Below, one piece after another: positions 16,526 through 24,704 of a stretch of 61,227 nucleotides of DNA (positions within the stretch are counted from its first letter, which is position 1; every line of letters begins with the position of its first letter). The notes under the pieces were generated by a model that was given only the letters and a program-made list of their open reading frames with translations, searched no databases and was not told where the DNA came from. The translations under genes and the position numbers were made by a program. This DNA is from Spirochaetales bacterium. Lineage in GTDB: Bacteria > Spirochaetota > Spirochaetia > SZUA-6. The DNA lies in the NCBI GenBank assembly GCA_027021365.1, contig JALUUM010000022.1, positions 83,150 through 144,376 of the forward strand, written 5' to 3'.

Positions 16526-17635
16526 TCAGCTTGTCAAGAATTCCCTGATTATCTTGACAGCCATTTTATTTTCTTCTTCAGTGCCTATGGTTATTCTGAA
16601 GAAACCATCGCTTCCGTACATCTCGGGTTGTGGCCTTAGAATGATGCCATTCTTCTCTGCGTATGCAACTACGTCATTTCCCTTCTTTCCGGTACCTTTG
16701 GCATCGAAGAGTATATAGTTTCCGTTAGAATGGAAAATTGTAAGACCCTCTATGTCGGAGAGGCTCTCCTCGATGTATTTTACCTGGCTGTTAATGAAGT
16801 CGACTCTCTTCTTGAGGCCCTCGGTATCCTCGAAAGCTGCCAAAGCTGCCCACATTGTAACTGTGCTTACGTTCCACGGTATCAGAGTTGCAGATATCTT
16901 TGCCACTACATCCTTGTTGCTCAAGAGGTAGCCGAATCTCAGACCGGCAAGACCGTAAGCCTTGGACAGTGTTCTCGTTATTATGACGTTGGGATAGTTT
17001 GCTATCATACCTATCTTCGATTTTCCCAGGCCTGCAAACTCCACATACGCTTCATCTATGACGAAGGGAATCCCCGTTTCCGCAATCCTTATGAAATCTT
17101 CGTGATCCATGAAATTACCGGTAGGATTGTTAGGATTGGCAATAACTATGATTTTTGTCTTTGGGGTTATTGCTTCCAGAATAGCATCGGCATCGAATTT
17201 TAGTTGCCTGTCCTCGTATTTCATGGGTACCGATACCAGTTTTGCCCCCACTATTCCGGCCCTGAGCTTGTAGATTCCGAAGCACGGTGTATGTTGAATG
17301 ATTTCCTCTCCCTGGTTGGGTACGATGAGGCTCCTCCATATCATGTCATACACCTCGCTGGAGCCATTGCCCAGCATAACATTCTCCGGTCCGTCAAGAC
17401 CGTTTATCTCTGCTATCTTGCTTCTAACTACAGTTCCCTGGTCAGCGTACCTGTTTCCCATTCTTGCATACTTGTTGATCGCTTCCAGGACTTTCTCTGA
17501 AGGTTCGAGAGGATTCTCGTTTGACATCATTCTGTGCAGAGACGGATTTTTCCATGCCAGTTCGATGTGAGGGGATATATACATCTTTATCCCCTCGAGC
17601 CAGGGTACGAAGTACTCCATAATGTTTTTTTTCAT
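16526..17635 (-). CDS. HisC-like class I/II aminotransferase
   Basis: A PLP-dependent fold-type I aminotransferase similar to histidinol-phosphate aminotransferase, about 369 residues. Visible landmarks are LGNGSSEVYDMIWRSL, IVIANPNNPTGNFM, FVIDEAYVEFAG and RTLSKAYGLAGLRFGY; the lysine of the last is the PLP Schiff-base residue. The C-terminal arginine region reads FFRITIGTEEEN. I chose the ATG at 17635, seven bases after AAGGAG. No other histidine-biosynthesis gene is nearby. Its neighbours are an aldolase, a HAD phosphatase and a UTRA regulator, so it more likely acts on an imported phospho- or phosphono-compound than in histidine synthesis. Confidence 0.85.
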   Translation of the reverse strand: MKKNIMEYFVPWLEGIKMYISPHIELAWKNPSLHRMMSNENPLEPSEKVLEAINKYARMGNRYADQGTVVRSKIAEINGLDGPENVMLGNGSSEVYDMIWRSLIVPNQGEEIIQHTPCFGIYKLRAGIVGAKLVSVPMKYEDRQLKFDADAILEAITPKTKIIVIANPNNPTGNFMDHEDFIRIAETGIPFVIDEAYVEFAGLGKSKIGMIANYPNVIITRTLSKAYGLAGLRFGYLLSNKDVVAKISATLIPWNVSTVTMWAALAAFEDTEGLKKRVDFINSQVKYIEESLSDIEGLTIFHSNGNYILFDAKGTGKKGNDVVAYAEKNGIILRPQPEMYGSDGFFRITIGTEEENKMAVKIIREFLTS

Positions 17636-17663
17636 CAAAACACTCCTTGTAAGGTTATTAGTT

Positions 17664-18539
17664 TTATGCTTTACCTGCGGAACCCAGCAGGTCTATCCAC
17701 GATTCGATCAATTTGATGGTTGCCTCCCTGGCAGCCTTGTCAACTTTACCGGGATTGTACTCCTCACGGTGGGCAGAAATATAATCGTAGACGGAATCTA
17801 TCCATACATGCTTGAGATTTGTAGAAACGTTGAACTTGGCACCACCGAGAGAAACGAGCCGTTTTACTACATCCGGCTGGAGACCGGTACCCCCGTGGAT
17901 TACTATGGGTACCTTTGCCCCGTGGCCGTTAAATAATTTGGATATCTTTTCGAGCCTTTCGAAGTCCAGCTTCGGGTTCTTTGTCTTGTATATTCCGTGA
18001 GCAGTACCGATGGCGGGAGCAAGGAGGTCCACCCCGGTTGCCTCCACGAACTCTACGGCTTTATCCGGGTCACAGAGAGCCGCTTCATCTTCAGCAACCT
18101 TTATCTGGTCTTCAACACCGGAGACCGTGCCGAGTTCACCTTCCACGGTTATGTCGCCGAGTTTGTGAACATAATTGCAGACCTCTTTGGTCTGTCTTAC
18201 GTTTTCCTCGAATACCTGCTTCGATGCATCTATCATTATGTTTGTGTATCCGGCATCCGCACAGTCCTTGCAGTACTGTACGTCGGTACAGTGATCGAGG
18301 TGGAGACAGATCGGAATCGGAGCGGATTCTGCAAGAACCCTGTAGACCGCAGAAAAAACATCCTTACCTATGAACTTTGAAGGCGTGACCGAAGTCTGGA
18401 TTATCAGTGGAGATTTCTTGTTCACCGCTGCCTCTACAACGGCCTCCATCTGTATGATGTTTGTCACATTGAAGGCTCCCACGGCATACTTTTCCTCGGT
18501 TGCCTTTAAGAGCATTTCCTTTGCACTGACTATCGACAC
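17664..18539 (-). CDS. Class II (zinc) fructose-bisphosphate-type aldolase
   Basis: This zinc aldolase has 291 residues. The zinc-ligand region PICLHLDHCTD, the IMIDAS segment, VEGELGTVSG, the GTAHGIYK histidine and the IVIHGGTGL histidine loop are all present. This matches class II aldolases of the FbaA/GatY/KbaY group. The exact substrate (fructose, tagatose or another sugar phosphate) cannot be decided from sequence. It starts with GTG at 18539, preceded by AAGGAGG. The gene lies between the GntR/UTRA regulator and the aminotransferase in a tight operon, which argues for a dedicated catabolic role rather than glycolysis. Confidence 0.88.
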   Translation of the reverse strand: MSIVSAKEMLLKATEEKYAVGAFNVTNIIQMEAVVEAAVNKKSPLIIQTSVTPSKFIGKDVFSAVYRVLAESAPIPICLHLDHCTDVQYCKDCADAGYTNIMIDASKQVFEENVRQTKEVCNYVHKLGDITVEGELGTVSGVEDQIKVAEDEAALCDPDKAVEFVEATGVDLLAPAIGTAHGIYKTKNPKLDFERLEKISKLFNGHGAKVPIVIHGGTGLQPDVVKRLVSLGGAKFNVSTNLKHVWIDSVYDYISAHREEYNPGKVDKAAREATIKLIESWIDLLGSAGKA

Positions 18540-18566
18540 TTTTCTTCCTCCTTAAATTAAATGATT

Positions 18567-19337
18567 TTACTTAAATACTTTTGAACTCATCTCTCTTCTG
18601 TACTGTCCCGCCTCTACCTTGAAAACATACCTGTCCCCTCTGTAGTAGGATTGAAGAACCTCGATACAGATGTTCTCCCGTGTGTATGCAAGGCTTTCAA
18701 GGAGAATGCATGGGACCGTTTTCTTTATCTTCAATTTTTCCGCTATCTCCCTCGAAGGGTTTATTGCCCTTATGGTCTGTATAGAATGATGCAGGTCTGC
18801 ACCGAGTTCTTCCGTGAGTATCCTGTACATGGAACCCTTTATCTCGATATCAAGGAGTGCGGAAAAGTCGTCGTACCTGTAGTACTGTTTCTCAAGAACA
18901 AAGGGTATCTTATCGGCTATCCTGATTCGCTCGATGACGATTACCCGTTCTCCCGGCTCGATCATCAGCTTTGCAGCAAGATCACTGCATGCTTCTATTA
19001 CGTCCTTTGAGAGAGTTCTGTCCTCTATCTCTACCTTGTCAAGGTCGAAATCGTCTATGAAACTCGTCATCCTTCCGAGTTGATGAATGGGATGAAGGCT
19101 GTGTTTTCCCATTACGAATGTACCTATCCCTTTTCTCTTCTCGAGGAGGCCTTTCCTTACCAGTATCTCTATTGCATGCCTTAGGGTGTTTCTGTTCACA
19201 TCGAATTTTTCAGAAAGCTCAGCCTCCGAAGGAATTTTAGAACCTACGGGAAAATTATTTTCCTGGATTTGTTTTTCCATCCAGTTGGCCAGTTGAAGGT
19301 ACAGTGGAATGGGGTTTGTCTTGTCTATTCCATTCAT
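18567..19337 (-). CDS. GntR-family regulator with UTRA domain (HutC subfamily)
   Basis: A transcription factor of 256 residues. The N-terminal winged helix (about 8-75) reads PLYLQLANWMEKQI and LSEKFDVNRNTLRHAIEILV, then KRKGIGTFV. The C-terminal UTRA ligand-binding domain (about 95-240) contains VIERIRIADKIPFVLEKQYY and CILLESLAYTRENICIEVLQ. UTRA domains bind small sugar phosphates, amino acids or phosphonates, and such regulators usually repress nearby catabolic genes. It is the first gene of an operon with aldolase, aminotransferase and HAD genes, and the palindrome TGTATATACA overlaps its own -10 element, suggesting autoregulation. Confidence 0.9.
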   Translation of the reverse strand: MNGIDKTNPIPLYLQLANWMEKQIQENNFPVGSKIPSEAELSEKFDVNRNTLRHAIEILVRKGLLEKRKGIGTFVMGKHSLHPIHQLGRMTSFIDDFDLDKVEIEDRTLSKDVIEACSDLAAKLMIEPGERVIVIERIRIADKIPFVLEKQYYRYDDFSALLDIEIKGSMYRILTEELGADLHHSIQTIRAINPSREIAEKLKIKKTVPCILLESLAYTRENICIEVLQSYYRGDRYVFKVEAGQYRREMSSKVFK

Positions 19338-19359
19338 CTTACTTATCTACCTGTCTACC

Positions 19360-19388
19360 TGTATATACATATAATCAATCAAAGTCAA
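19360..19388 (-). promoter_or_regulatory. Promoter and candidate operator of the GntR/UTRA operon
   Basis: On the minus strand TTGACT (19388-19383), a 17-base spacer and TATACA (19365-19360) form a good promoter. The -10 element lies inside the perfect palindrome TGTATATACA (19360-19369). That sequence is like operators of other UTRA regulators such as TreR. ACAGGTAG is repeated directly just downstream. Confidence 0.6.
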
Positions 19389-19415
19389 GCAAAAAATCGA
19401 CACTCTTTATAATTG

Positions 19416-19445
19416 ATGAGCCGGTTACGATTATCACCGGCTCAT
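19416..19445 (-). terminator. Hairpin at the end of the ABC importer operon
   Basis: ATGAGCCGGT (19416-19425) pairs perfectly with ACCGGCTCAT (19436-19445) around ten bases. It lies 15 bases beyond the permease stop. There is no T tract, so it could be a terminator or an mRNA-stabilising hairpin separating transporter and regulator transcripts. Confidence 0.6.
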
Positions 19446-19459
19446 TGAATTCATCTCTC

Positions 19460-21175
19460 CTAAACCTGATTCTCGGCAGCCAGCTTGAAACCTTTCTTTC
19501 TGAACAACAGGGAAATGATACCGAGTACTACCACTACAACGAGAATTATCAGTGTGGCCATTGCCGCAGAGGGTCCTTCCTGGCCATCCTTCTCCAAGTT
19601 TATGACGGAAATCGCGGCGAGGTGTACATTCGGTGAAACGAGAAAGATAACAGCACTTATCGTTACCATGCTCCTCATGAAGTAATAGATTAGGTTACTC
19701 ATAAAGGATACCCTGCTTAATGGGAAAATTACCTGTAGGAATGTACGGGTAGTGTCGGCACCGAGACTTGTAGCCGCCTCGTCCATGGATTTGTCTATAT
19801 TCTTCATATTGGTGATGCTGGAGAGAGTTCCAAGGGTAAAATTACAGACCACAACATTGATTATTACTATTGCAGCCCTCCCGTAGAAGATGTTGTCGAA
19901 ATTGAGGAATTTGGTGTTGAATATGAGAATGTAACCAAGGCCCATCACCAGTCCAGGGATAGCAGCCGGTATTACCGAGAAAAGGTAGAGGGGTTGTGCG
20001 AAGAATGGCTTTTTCTTTTCTATTACATACCCGTTTACAATTGTCAGTGTTGCTCCGAGGAAACCGACTACAACCGAGATCCAGAGACTCGTCCATAAAA
20101 CCCCGACTCCACCAGGTATTTTGAACTGATAGTGAGAAAAGGTTAATGTCCAGTTGTACATCCATACCCTTACGAAGGATTTTACAACTATCACAACTAC
20201 GACTGAGAGCAGGATAACCGCTATCATCCATGTGTATATCGTGAAGCTCCACTTCTTGAGCGGTCTCGATGGCGGTAGCTGCGGTTTTGCCTGACCGCTT
20301 ATCATTGAATGACTCTTCTTTGTAAAGTAGTAGTTTAAGAGGAACGCAATTACAGAGGGAACAAGGAGTACCACGGCAATGGTGGTACCGAGATCAAACC
20401 TCTGCATACCGATAACCTGAAGGTAGATTTCTGTGGATAGAACCCTGTAGCCTCTTCCGATTATGATTGGATTACCGAAATCGGTAATTGCGAGATTGAA
20501 AACTAGCGCTGCCGCCGAGAAGATACCATACCTCGCAGTTGGTATGGTTACCTTGAAGAAGGTGGTTACCCCTGATGCACCCAGGCTTGCTGCTGCTTCA
20601 TCCAGTCTGGAATCGACAGCGGACAGGGTTGTGTACAGTATTACCATTGCATGGGGGAAACAGTACAGTACCTCGGAGATGATTATTCCAAGGGGGCCAT
20701 ATATGTTCCATTCCACATTAAAGAGGCCGGCTGTTATCAGGCCATTGGAACCGAATAGGGAAATCAGCGCCATGGCCTGAAGGAGTGAAGGTGCAATCAA
20801 CGGGGTCATGGCGATATAGTAGAGTGCCTTCTTCCATTTTATTGTTGTTCTCGTTAGCCCGTATGCAAAGAAAAATGCAAGTACCGTAGTTATCAGCATC
20901 GACCAGACGGCTATCCACAGACTATGATAAAGTGACTGTACGATAGCCGGTTTGCTGAAATAATTTGCGAAATTGTTCAGGGTCAATTTTCCGATGAACT
21001 CGTGGGCTACCTCATCGTATTGAGTAATACTAAGGCGTAGAATGTTCAAAACAGGGAGCAGCATGAAAATGATGAGGAACAGTCCTATAAGACCCCCTGC
21101 AAGGTATATCACGAATTTGTCGTCGATTATTTTTCTCTCTTTGGTGCTAATCTCTTCTACAGTTACAGTTGACAT
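19460..21175 (-). CDS. Fused double ABC importer permease (Fe3+/phosphonate type)
   Basis: This protein of 571 residues has about twelve membrane helices in two binding-protein-dependent permease domains. Each has an EAA-type loop: LDEAAASLGAS with VTIPTARYG in the first half, and MDEAATSLGA with VIFPLSRVSF in the second. Fused permeases of this build serve ferric-iron (FbpB/AfuB) and 2-aminoethylphosphonate-type importers. Here the neighbours are catabolic enzymes and a UTRA regulator, so an organic substrate is more likely than iron. It is the third gene of the transporter operon, 11 bases downstream of the ATPase gene. Confidence 0.9.
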   Translation of the reverse strand: MSTVTVEEISTKERKIIDDKFVIYLAGGLIGLFLIIFMLLPVLNILRLSITQYDEVAHEFIGKLTLNNFANYFSKPAIVQSLYHSLWIAVWSMLITTVLAFFFAYGLTRTTIKWKKALYYIAMTPLIAPSLLQAMALISLFGSNGLITAGLFNVEWNIYGPLGIIISEVLYCFPHAMVILYTTLSAVDSRLDEAAASLGASGVTTFFKVTIPTARYGIFSAAALVFNLAITDFGNPIIIGRGYRVLSTEIYLQVIGMQRFDLGTTIAVVLLVPSVIAFLLNYYFTKKSHSMISGQAKPQLPPSRPLKKWSFTIYTWMIAVILLSVVVVIVVKSFVRVWMYNWTLTFSHYQFKIPGGVGVLWTSLWISVVVGFLGATLTIVNGYVIEKKKPFFAQPLYLFSVIPAAIPGLVMGLGYILIFNTKFLNFDNIFYGRAAIVIINVVVCNFTLGTLSSITNMKNIDKSMDEAATSLGADTTRTFLQVIFPLSRVSFMSNLIYYFMRSMVTISAVIFLVSPNVHLAAISVINLEKDGQEGPSAAMATLIILVVVVVLGIISLLFRKKGFKLAAENQV

Positions 21176-21186
21176 TGAATTCCCCT

Positions 21187-22257
21187 CTATTCGTTTTTGT
21201 ATACAATGAATCCTTCAGGCGGGAAGTAGAGCTTTACCGTTTCTCCCCTTTCAATACCCATTTCGGTAAAGCGTTTCTCAAGCATATCCACGATTACATC
21301 CTGCGTCTTAAGACGTATAACAAGTCGAACTATCAGGCCTAAGAAAACGATAACCATTAATTTTCCGCTCACTACATTCTGGATCGCCACGGATGAATCT
21401 GCCTTATCGCCTATGATCTCTACCTTTTCAGGCCTTATTGCTGCCGTTACCATGCCGGATTTGATTCCAATTGCATTGGTCACCTTGAACTTCCCTTCCG
21501 GATTGTCCACTATACCATCGGATAGCCGGCCTTCGAAAAAGTTACTCGTACCTACGAAATCGGCTACATACTTTGAAATAGGATTCTTGTAGATGGCAAC
21601 GGGCTTGTCAATCTGCTCTATTATTCCCTGATTCATGACTACGACCCTGTCGGAGATTGAAAGGGCCTCCTCCTGATCGTGTGTTACATAGATAGTGGTT
21701 ATTCCCAGATCCACCTGGAGCTGTTTAATCTCTGCCCTCAGTTTCACCCTTATCTTTGCATCCAAGGCACTCAAGGGTTCGTCGAGTAGAAGCACTTCCG
21801 GGGATGGTGCAAGTGCCCTTGCAAGGGCAACTCTCTGCTGCATTCCTCCGGAGAGCTCAGCCGGATACTTGTGCTTATGTTCCCTAAGGCCAACGATATT
21901 CAAAAGTTCATCGACCCTTTGATCTATCTTGTCTTTCGGATATTTGTGCATTTTCAACCCGAATGCCACGTTCTCGCTTACCCTCATGTGAGGGAACAGG
22001 GCATACGATTGAAATACTATCCCGAAGTTCCTCTTCTGGGGGATGAGATCGTTTATTACCCTTCCTCCGTAGTTTATTTCTCCATCGGTGGGTGTTTCAA
22101 AACCTGCGATCATCCTTAGTGTCGTGGTTTTGCCACATCCGGAAGGCCCGAGCAGGGTAATGAACTCTCCATCCTTTATTTCGAGATTCATATTCTTAAC
22201 AGCGTATATGTTGTCAAATTTCTTTGAAAGGTTTTTCAGTACTAGATTCTTTGCCAT
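21187..22257 (-). CDS. ABC importer ATPase (PotA/FbpC/MalK type)
   Basis: The ATPase subunit of the importer has 356 residues. Walker A is LLGPSGCGKTTTLRM, the Q-loop is FQSYALFPHM, the signature is LSGGMQQRVALARAL, and Walker B is LLLDEPLSALD with the H-loop in VTHDQEEA. The C-terminal third (about 240-350) is a TOBE-type regulatory region ending in VKLYFPPEGFIVY. It should energise the fused permease in the next gene and work with the binding protein upstream. Confidence 0.93.
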   Translation of the reverse strand: MAKNLVLKNLSKKFDNIYAVKNMNLEIKDGEFITLLGPSGCGKTTTLRMIAGFETPTDGEINYGGRVINDLIPQKRNFGIVFQSYALFPHMRVSENVAFGLKMHKYPKDKIDQRVDELLNIVGLREHKHKYPAELSGGMQQRVALARALAPSPEVLLLDEPLSALDAKIRVKLRAEIKQLQVDLGITTIYVTHDQEEALSISDRVVVMNQGIIEQIDKPVAIYKNPISKYVADFVGTSNFFEGRLSDGIVDNPEGKFKVTNAIGIKSGMVTAAIRPEKVEIIGDKADSSVAIQNVVSGKLMVIVFLGLIVRLVIRLKTQDVIVDMLEKRFTEMGIERGETVKLYFPPEGFIVYKNE

Positions 22258-22330
22258 AAACCTACCTACCAGTATTATTCAATTTACTGGCCCCCTTTAA
22301 CGGGGACCAGCACTAAGATTGTAGTCAATT

Positions 22331-23371
22331 CTATTCAGGTTTGGTTTTGTCCTGGAATAGACTTCTCCACTTCTCAACGATTTCTGTCTTATGCTTGGAA
22401 GTATAATCGAAATCCATCGGGAACAGCTTCACATCCTTCGGATCGGGAAGAGGAATCTCGCTCTTGGATTTGATACCGGGCATCGTTACCATGATCTTGT
22501 ATTTCGAGTAAGCCTCCATTGCACTCTTTGAAATCGCCCAGTCGAGGAATTTCTTTGCCGCTGCCTTGTGCTTTGCACCCTTTATGAGGGAGTTTGCCTC
22601 GAGCTCATAACCGCTTCCCTCGGCGGGGAATACCATTGCAACGGGATAACCGGCTGCAATCTGTTTTGCAACCCTGTAGCCGAAGGAACATCCCACAGCT
22701 ACTTCACCCTTGGAAGCTATTTTGGCGGGAGCAGAACCGGAGTTTGTGTACTCCACTATGTTCTTGTGCAGTTTTTTAAGAAATTCCCATCCGTCTTCCT
22801 TACCTTCCTTTATGCCCTTCCAGAGAAGGATAGAAGATACCTGGAGATATCCGGTTCCGGAACTGGCCGGGTTGGGCATGATAACCTCGTTCTTGTACTC
22901 AGGTTTGGTAAGGTCGGTCCAACTCTTGGGCATATCGATGCCTTTCTTTGCGATTCTGTCTTTGTTTACCGCAAAGGCAGCTACATACATGTCCACAGCA
23001 GTCCAGTAACCTTTTGGATCCTTGAACTGTGCCGGAAGTTTGTCATACCCGGCCGGTTTGTACGGTTCGAACAGGTCTTTTAGTCTTGCAAGTGCCGTTA
23101 CAGCAGTGCCCCAGACAAGATCAGCCTGCGGGTTTTCTTTTTCAGCGAGCAGTTTTGCCGCAACTTCGCCGGTTGAGTATCTTACCCATTTCACATTGAG
23201 ATCCGGCAGTTCCTTCTTTACAAGCTGAAGGTAATCTGCCGTCTCATCCTCTTCGAAGGCGGTGTAAAGAACTACTTCGCCACCTCCTGCTTCCTGTTTT
23301 CCACCAGCAAGCAGAAACATCGGAAAGAGAAGTAGAAACACAGGAACCAGAAACAACAATCTCTTTTTCAT
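22331..23371 (-). CDS. Periplasmic solute-binding protein of the importer
   Basis: This binding protein has 346 residues with a signal peptide (MKKRLLFLVPVFLLLFPMFL). The leader ends in LAGGKQEAGGG without a lipobox cysteine, a leader style seen in spirochaetes. Mature sequence VVLYTAFEEDETADYLQLVK and ADLVWGTAVTALARLKD fits family 1 extracellular binding proteins of the ferric-iron, thiamine and aminoethylphosphonate group. It is the first gene of the transporter operon. A promoter and a half-site resembling the regulator's palindrome lie upstream. Confidence 0.88.
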   Translation of the reverse strand: MKKRLLFLVPVFLLLFPMFLLAGGKQEAGGGEVVLYTAFEEDETADYLQLVKKELPDLNVKWVRYSTGEVAAKLLAEKENPQADLVWGTAVTALARLKDLFEPYKPAGYDKLPAQFKDPKGYWTAVDMYVAAFAVNKDRIAKKGIDMPKSWTDLTKPEYKNEVIMPNPASSGTGYLQVSSILLWKGIKEGKEDGWEFLKKLHKNIVEYTNSGSAPAKIASKGEVAVGCSFGYRVAKQIAAGYPVAMVFPAEGSGYELEANSLIKGAKHKAAAKKFLDWAISKSAMEAYSKYKIMVTMPGIKSKSEIPLPDPKDVKLFPMDFDYTSKHKTEIVEKWRSLFQDKTKPE

Positions 23372-23404
23372 AGAAACCTCCTTGAAATTTTTGTTGTATA
23401 GGGT

Positions 23405-23432
23405 ATTTTAAATCAAATGTGATTTTCGTCAA
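23405..23432 (-). promoter_or_regulatory. Probable promoter of the importer operon
   Basis: Minus strand TTGACG (23432-23427), a 16-base spacer and TAAAAT (23410-23405) precede the binding-protein start at 23371. TTGTATAG just downstream (forward strand 23394-23401) shares TGTATA with the palindrome at the GntR promoter and may be an operator half-site. Confidence 0.5.
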
Positions 23433-23645
23433 GTATTTTTATGCAATTTTAGTTAGAATATTGGAATATTTTGTAATAATATACTTAATATTCAATTTAT
23501 ATACTTTATGAAATTAATATGTTTTGAATTAAAATTGTAATGTATAAAACTCAGTTTCTATTTTTATATATTATAAATATCTAATATTATACATGTGTAG
23601 ACAACTATACATCTACACTTACAAGAGTATTTTTCTTTTTTATAT
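23433..23645. other. A+T-rich intergenic region with an inverted repeat
   Basis: No gene is visible between the importer promoter and the HAD gene. The region is extremely A+T-rich. It holds GTGTAGA (23595-23601) and its inverted copy TCTACAC (23612-23618) around CAACTATACA, which contains the complement of TGTATAG. It could be an operator or a weak terminator for the HAD genes. Confidence 0.4.
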
Positions 23646-24704
23646 TTATTCAAAAATTTTTTTTAATTCGGAGGGTTCTTCGATTACCATTTTGGCTCCT
23701 TTTTCAAGGAGGAGCTCTCTCAAGTGCTTCTTCCTGTTTTCGGGGAGCTCTAAGTTTCCTATGAAACCTATACCTTTAAAAGGGAATCTCGATCGGGAAG
23801 CGGCTACCATGTCATCGGGCATGTCACCTATGAAGTAGAAATCCTCCACCGAAGACTTGTATCTTTCGGCAAGAGTATCCAGCATAAAGGGATGAGGTTT
23901 TCCGAGGGAAATCCTCTTTCCGGTTTCTGAGAAAAACCTTTTCTCCTCGGCGAGGCAATCCTCCAGTCCCATTACCTCGGAGAATATGTTTTCAAGCTTG
24001 AATCTTTCAAGTGCGAACATCGCTTCGCCCAATGGCCTGCCCGTTGCTATGGCAAGAATTGCCATGCCAGTCAATTCGTTGAGTAACGGGGCGGAAAGTA
24101 TCAACCTTTCTTCTTCGATATAACCTTTACCGGAATAAAAGAGAGGTTCCATACGGTAGGTCTTACGGAAGAGTTGTCCACCCAGATAAACCTCCTGAAA
24201 TATTCTCTTTATCGTGTTGCCACTGCCAACATCACCCCTGGAAAAGAATCTGACAACCGGAAGTATCGATTTTCCTCTCTTGGTGAGAAGCCTCTCAAGC
24301 GGGTAATCAACTACGGGTGTATCGCTACCCAGATACCTTGCGATGTTCGTGGCATCGGCGTTTCTAAGAATCTTTTCAAGGGCTCTCCTCTCTTCAGCAG
24401 GCTCTCTCGGTTGATCTGGTGCCGTTTTGAGGTTGGTGCTTTTTACGCCGGTGATACCTGGAATACTTAAAAGAAGACTCACAACGAGGTAGGTGAGATC
24501 CCAGTCGTTGTTCAGTCCTCCCGACTGTTTTACCATGGCCAGGTCTGCAAGGGAAAAGAGAGGTTTTGGAAGGAGCTCTGCATTCTTCAGGAAGCCGAGA
24601 AAGATCTCTGCGGTTTTTCTGACAACATTCCTGTACGAAGCGGAAACATCTATAAGGACACCGTCCATGTCAAAAACGATCAACCTATCTTTCATGGATC
24701 TCAT
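23646..24704 (-). CDS. HAD-superfamily (IA) phosphatase with long cap
   Basis: A hydrolase of 352 residues. Motif I is VFDMDGVLIDVSASYR, the threonine/serine motif region is MAILAIATGRPL, the lysine is in LGKPHPFMLDTLA, and motif IV is FYFIGDMPDDMVAASRS. The cap between about residues 20 and 210 is unusually long. The opening resembles the HAD-IA group that I recall being found near or fused to HisC-like or HisB-like proteins, which fits the HisC-like gene six kilobases on. An ATG at 24695 is an alternative start. Its start overlaps the preceding HAD gene by 20 bases, so the two are co-translated. Confidence 0.8.
   Translation of the reverse strand: MRSMKDRLIVFDMDGVLIDVSASYRNVVRKTAEIFLGFLKNAELLPKPLFSLADLAMVKQSGGLNNDWDLTYLVVSLLLSIPGITGVKSTNLKTAPDQPREPAEERRALEKILRNADATNIARYLGSDTPVVDYPLERLLTKRGKSILPVVRFFSRGDVGSGNTIKRIFQEVYLGGQLFRKTYRMEPLFYSGKGYIEEERLILSAPLLNELTGMAILAIATGRPLGEAMFALERFKLENIFSEVMGLEDCLAEEKRFFSETGKRISLGKPHPFMLDTLAERYKSSVEDFYFIGDMPDDMVAASRSRFPFKGIGFIGNLELPENRKKHLRELLLEKGAKMVIEEPSELKKIFE

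Noticed and set aside
15740..17635. Classic 2-aminoethylphosphonate pathway (PhnW/PhnX)
   Set aside because: The aminotransferase is HisC-like rather than class V, and the HAD lacks the phosphonatase pattern, so the specific names are not justified.
22331..23371. Iron-specific binding protein
   Set aside because: The fold group includes iron, thiamine and phosphonate binders. The gene context is catabolic, so iron was not asserted.
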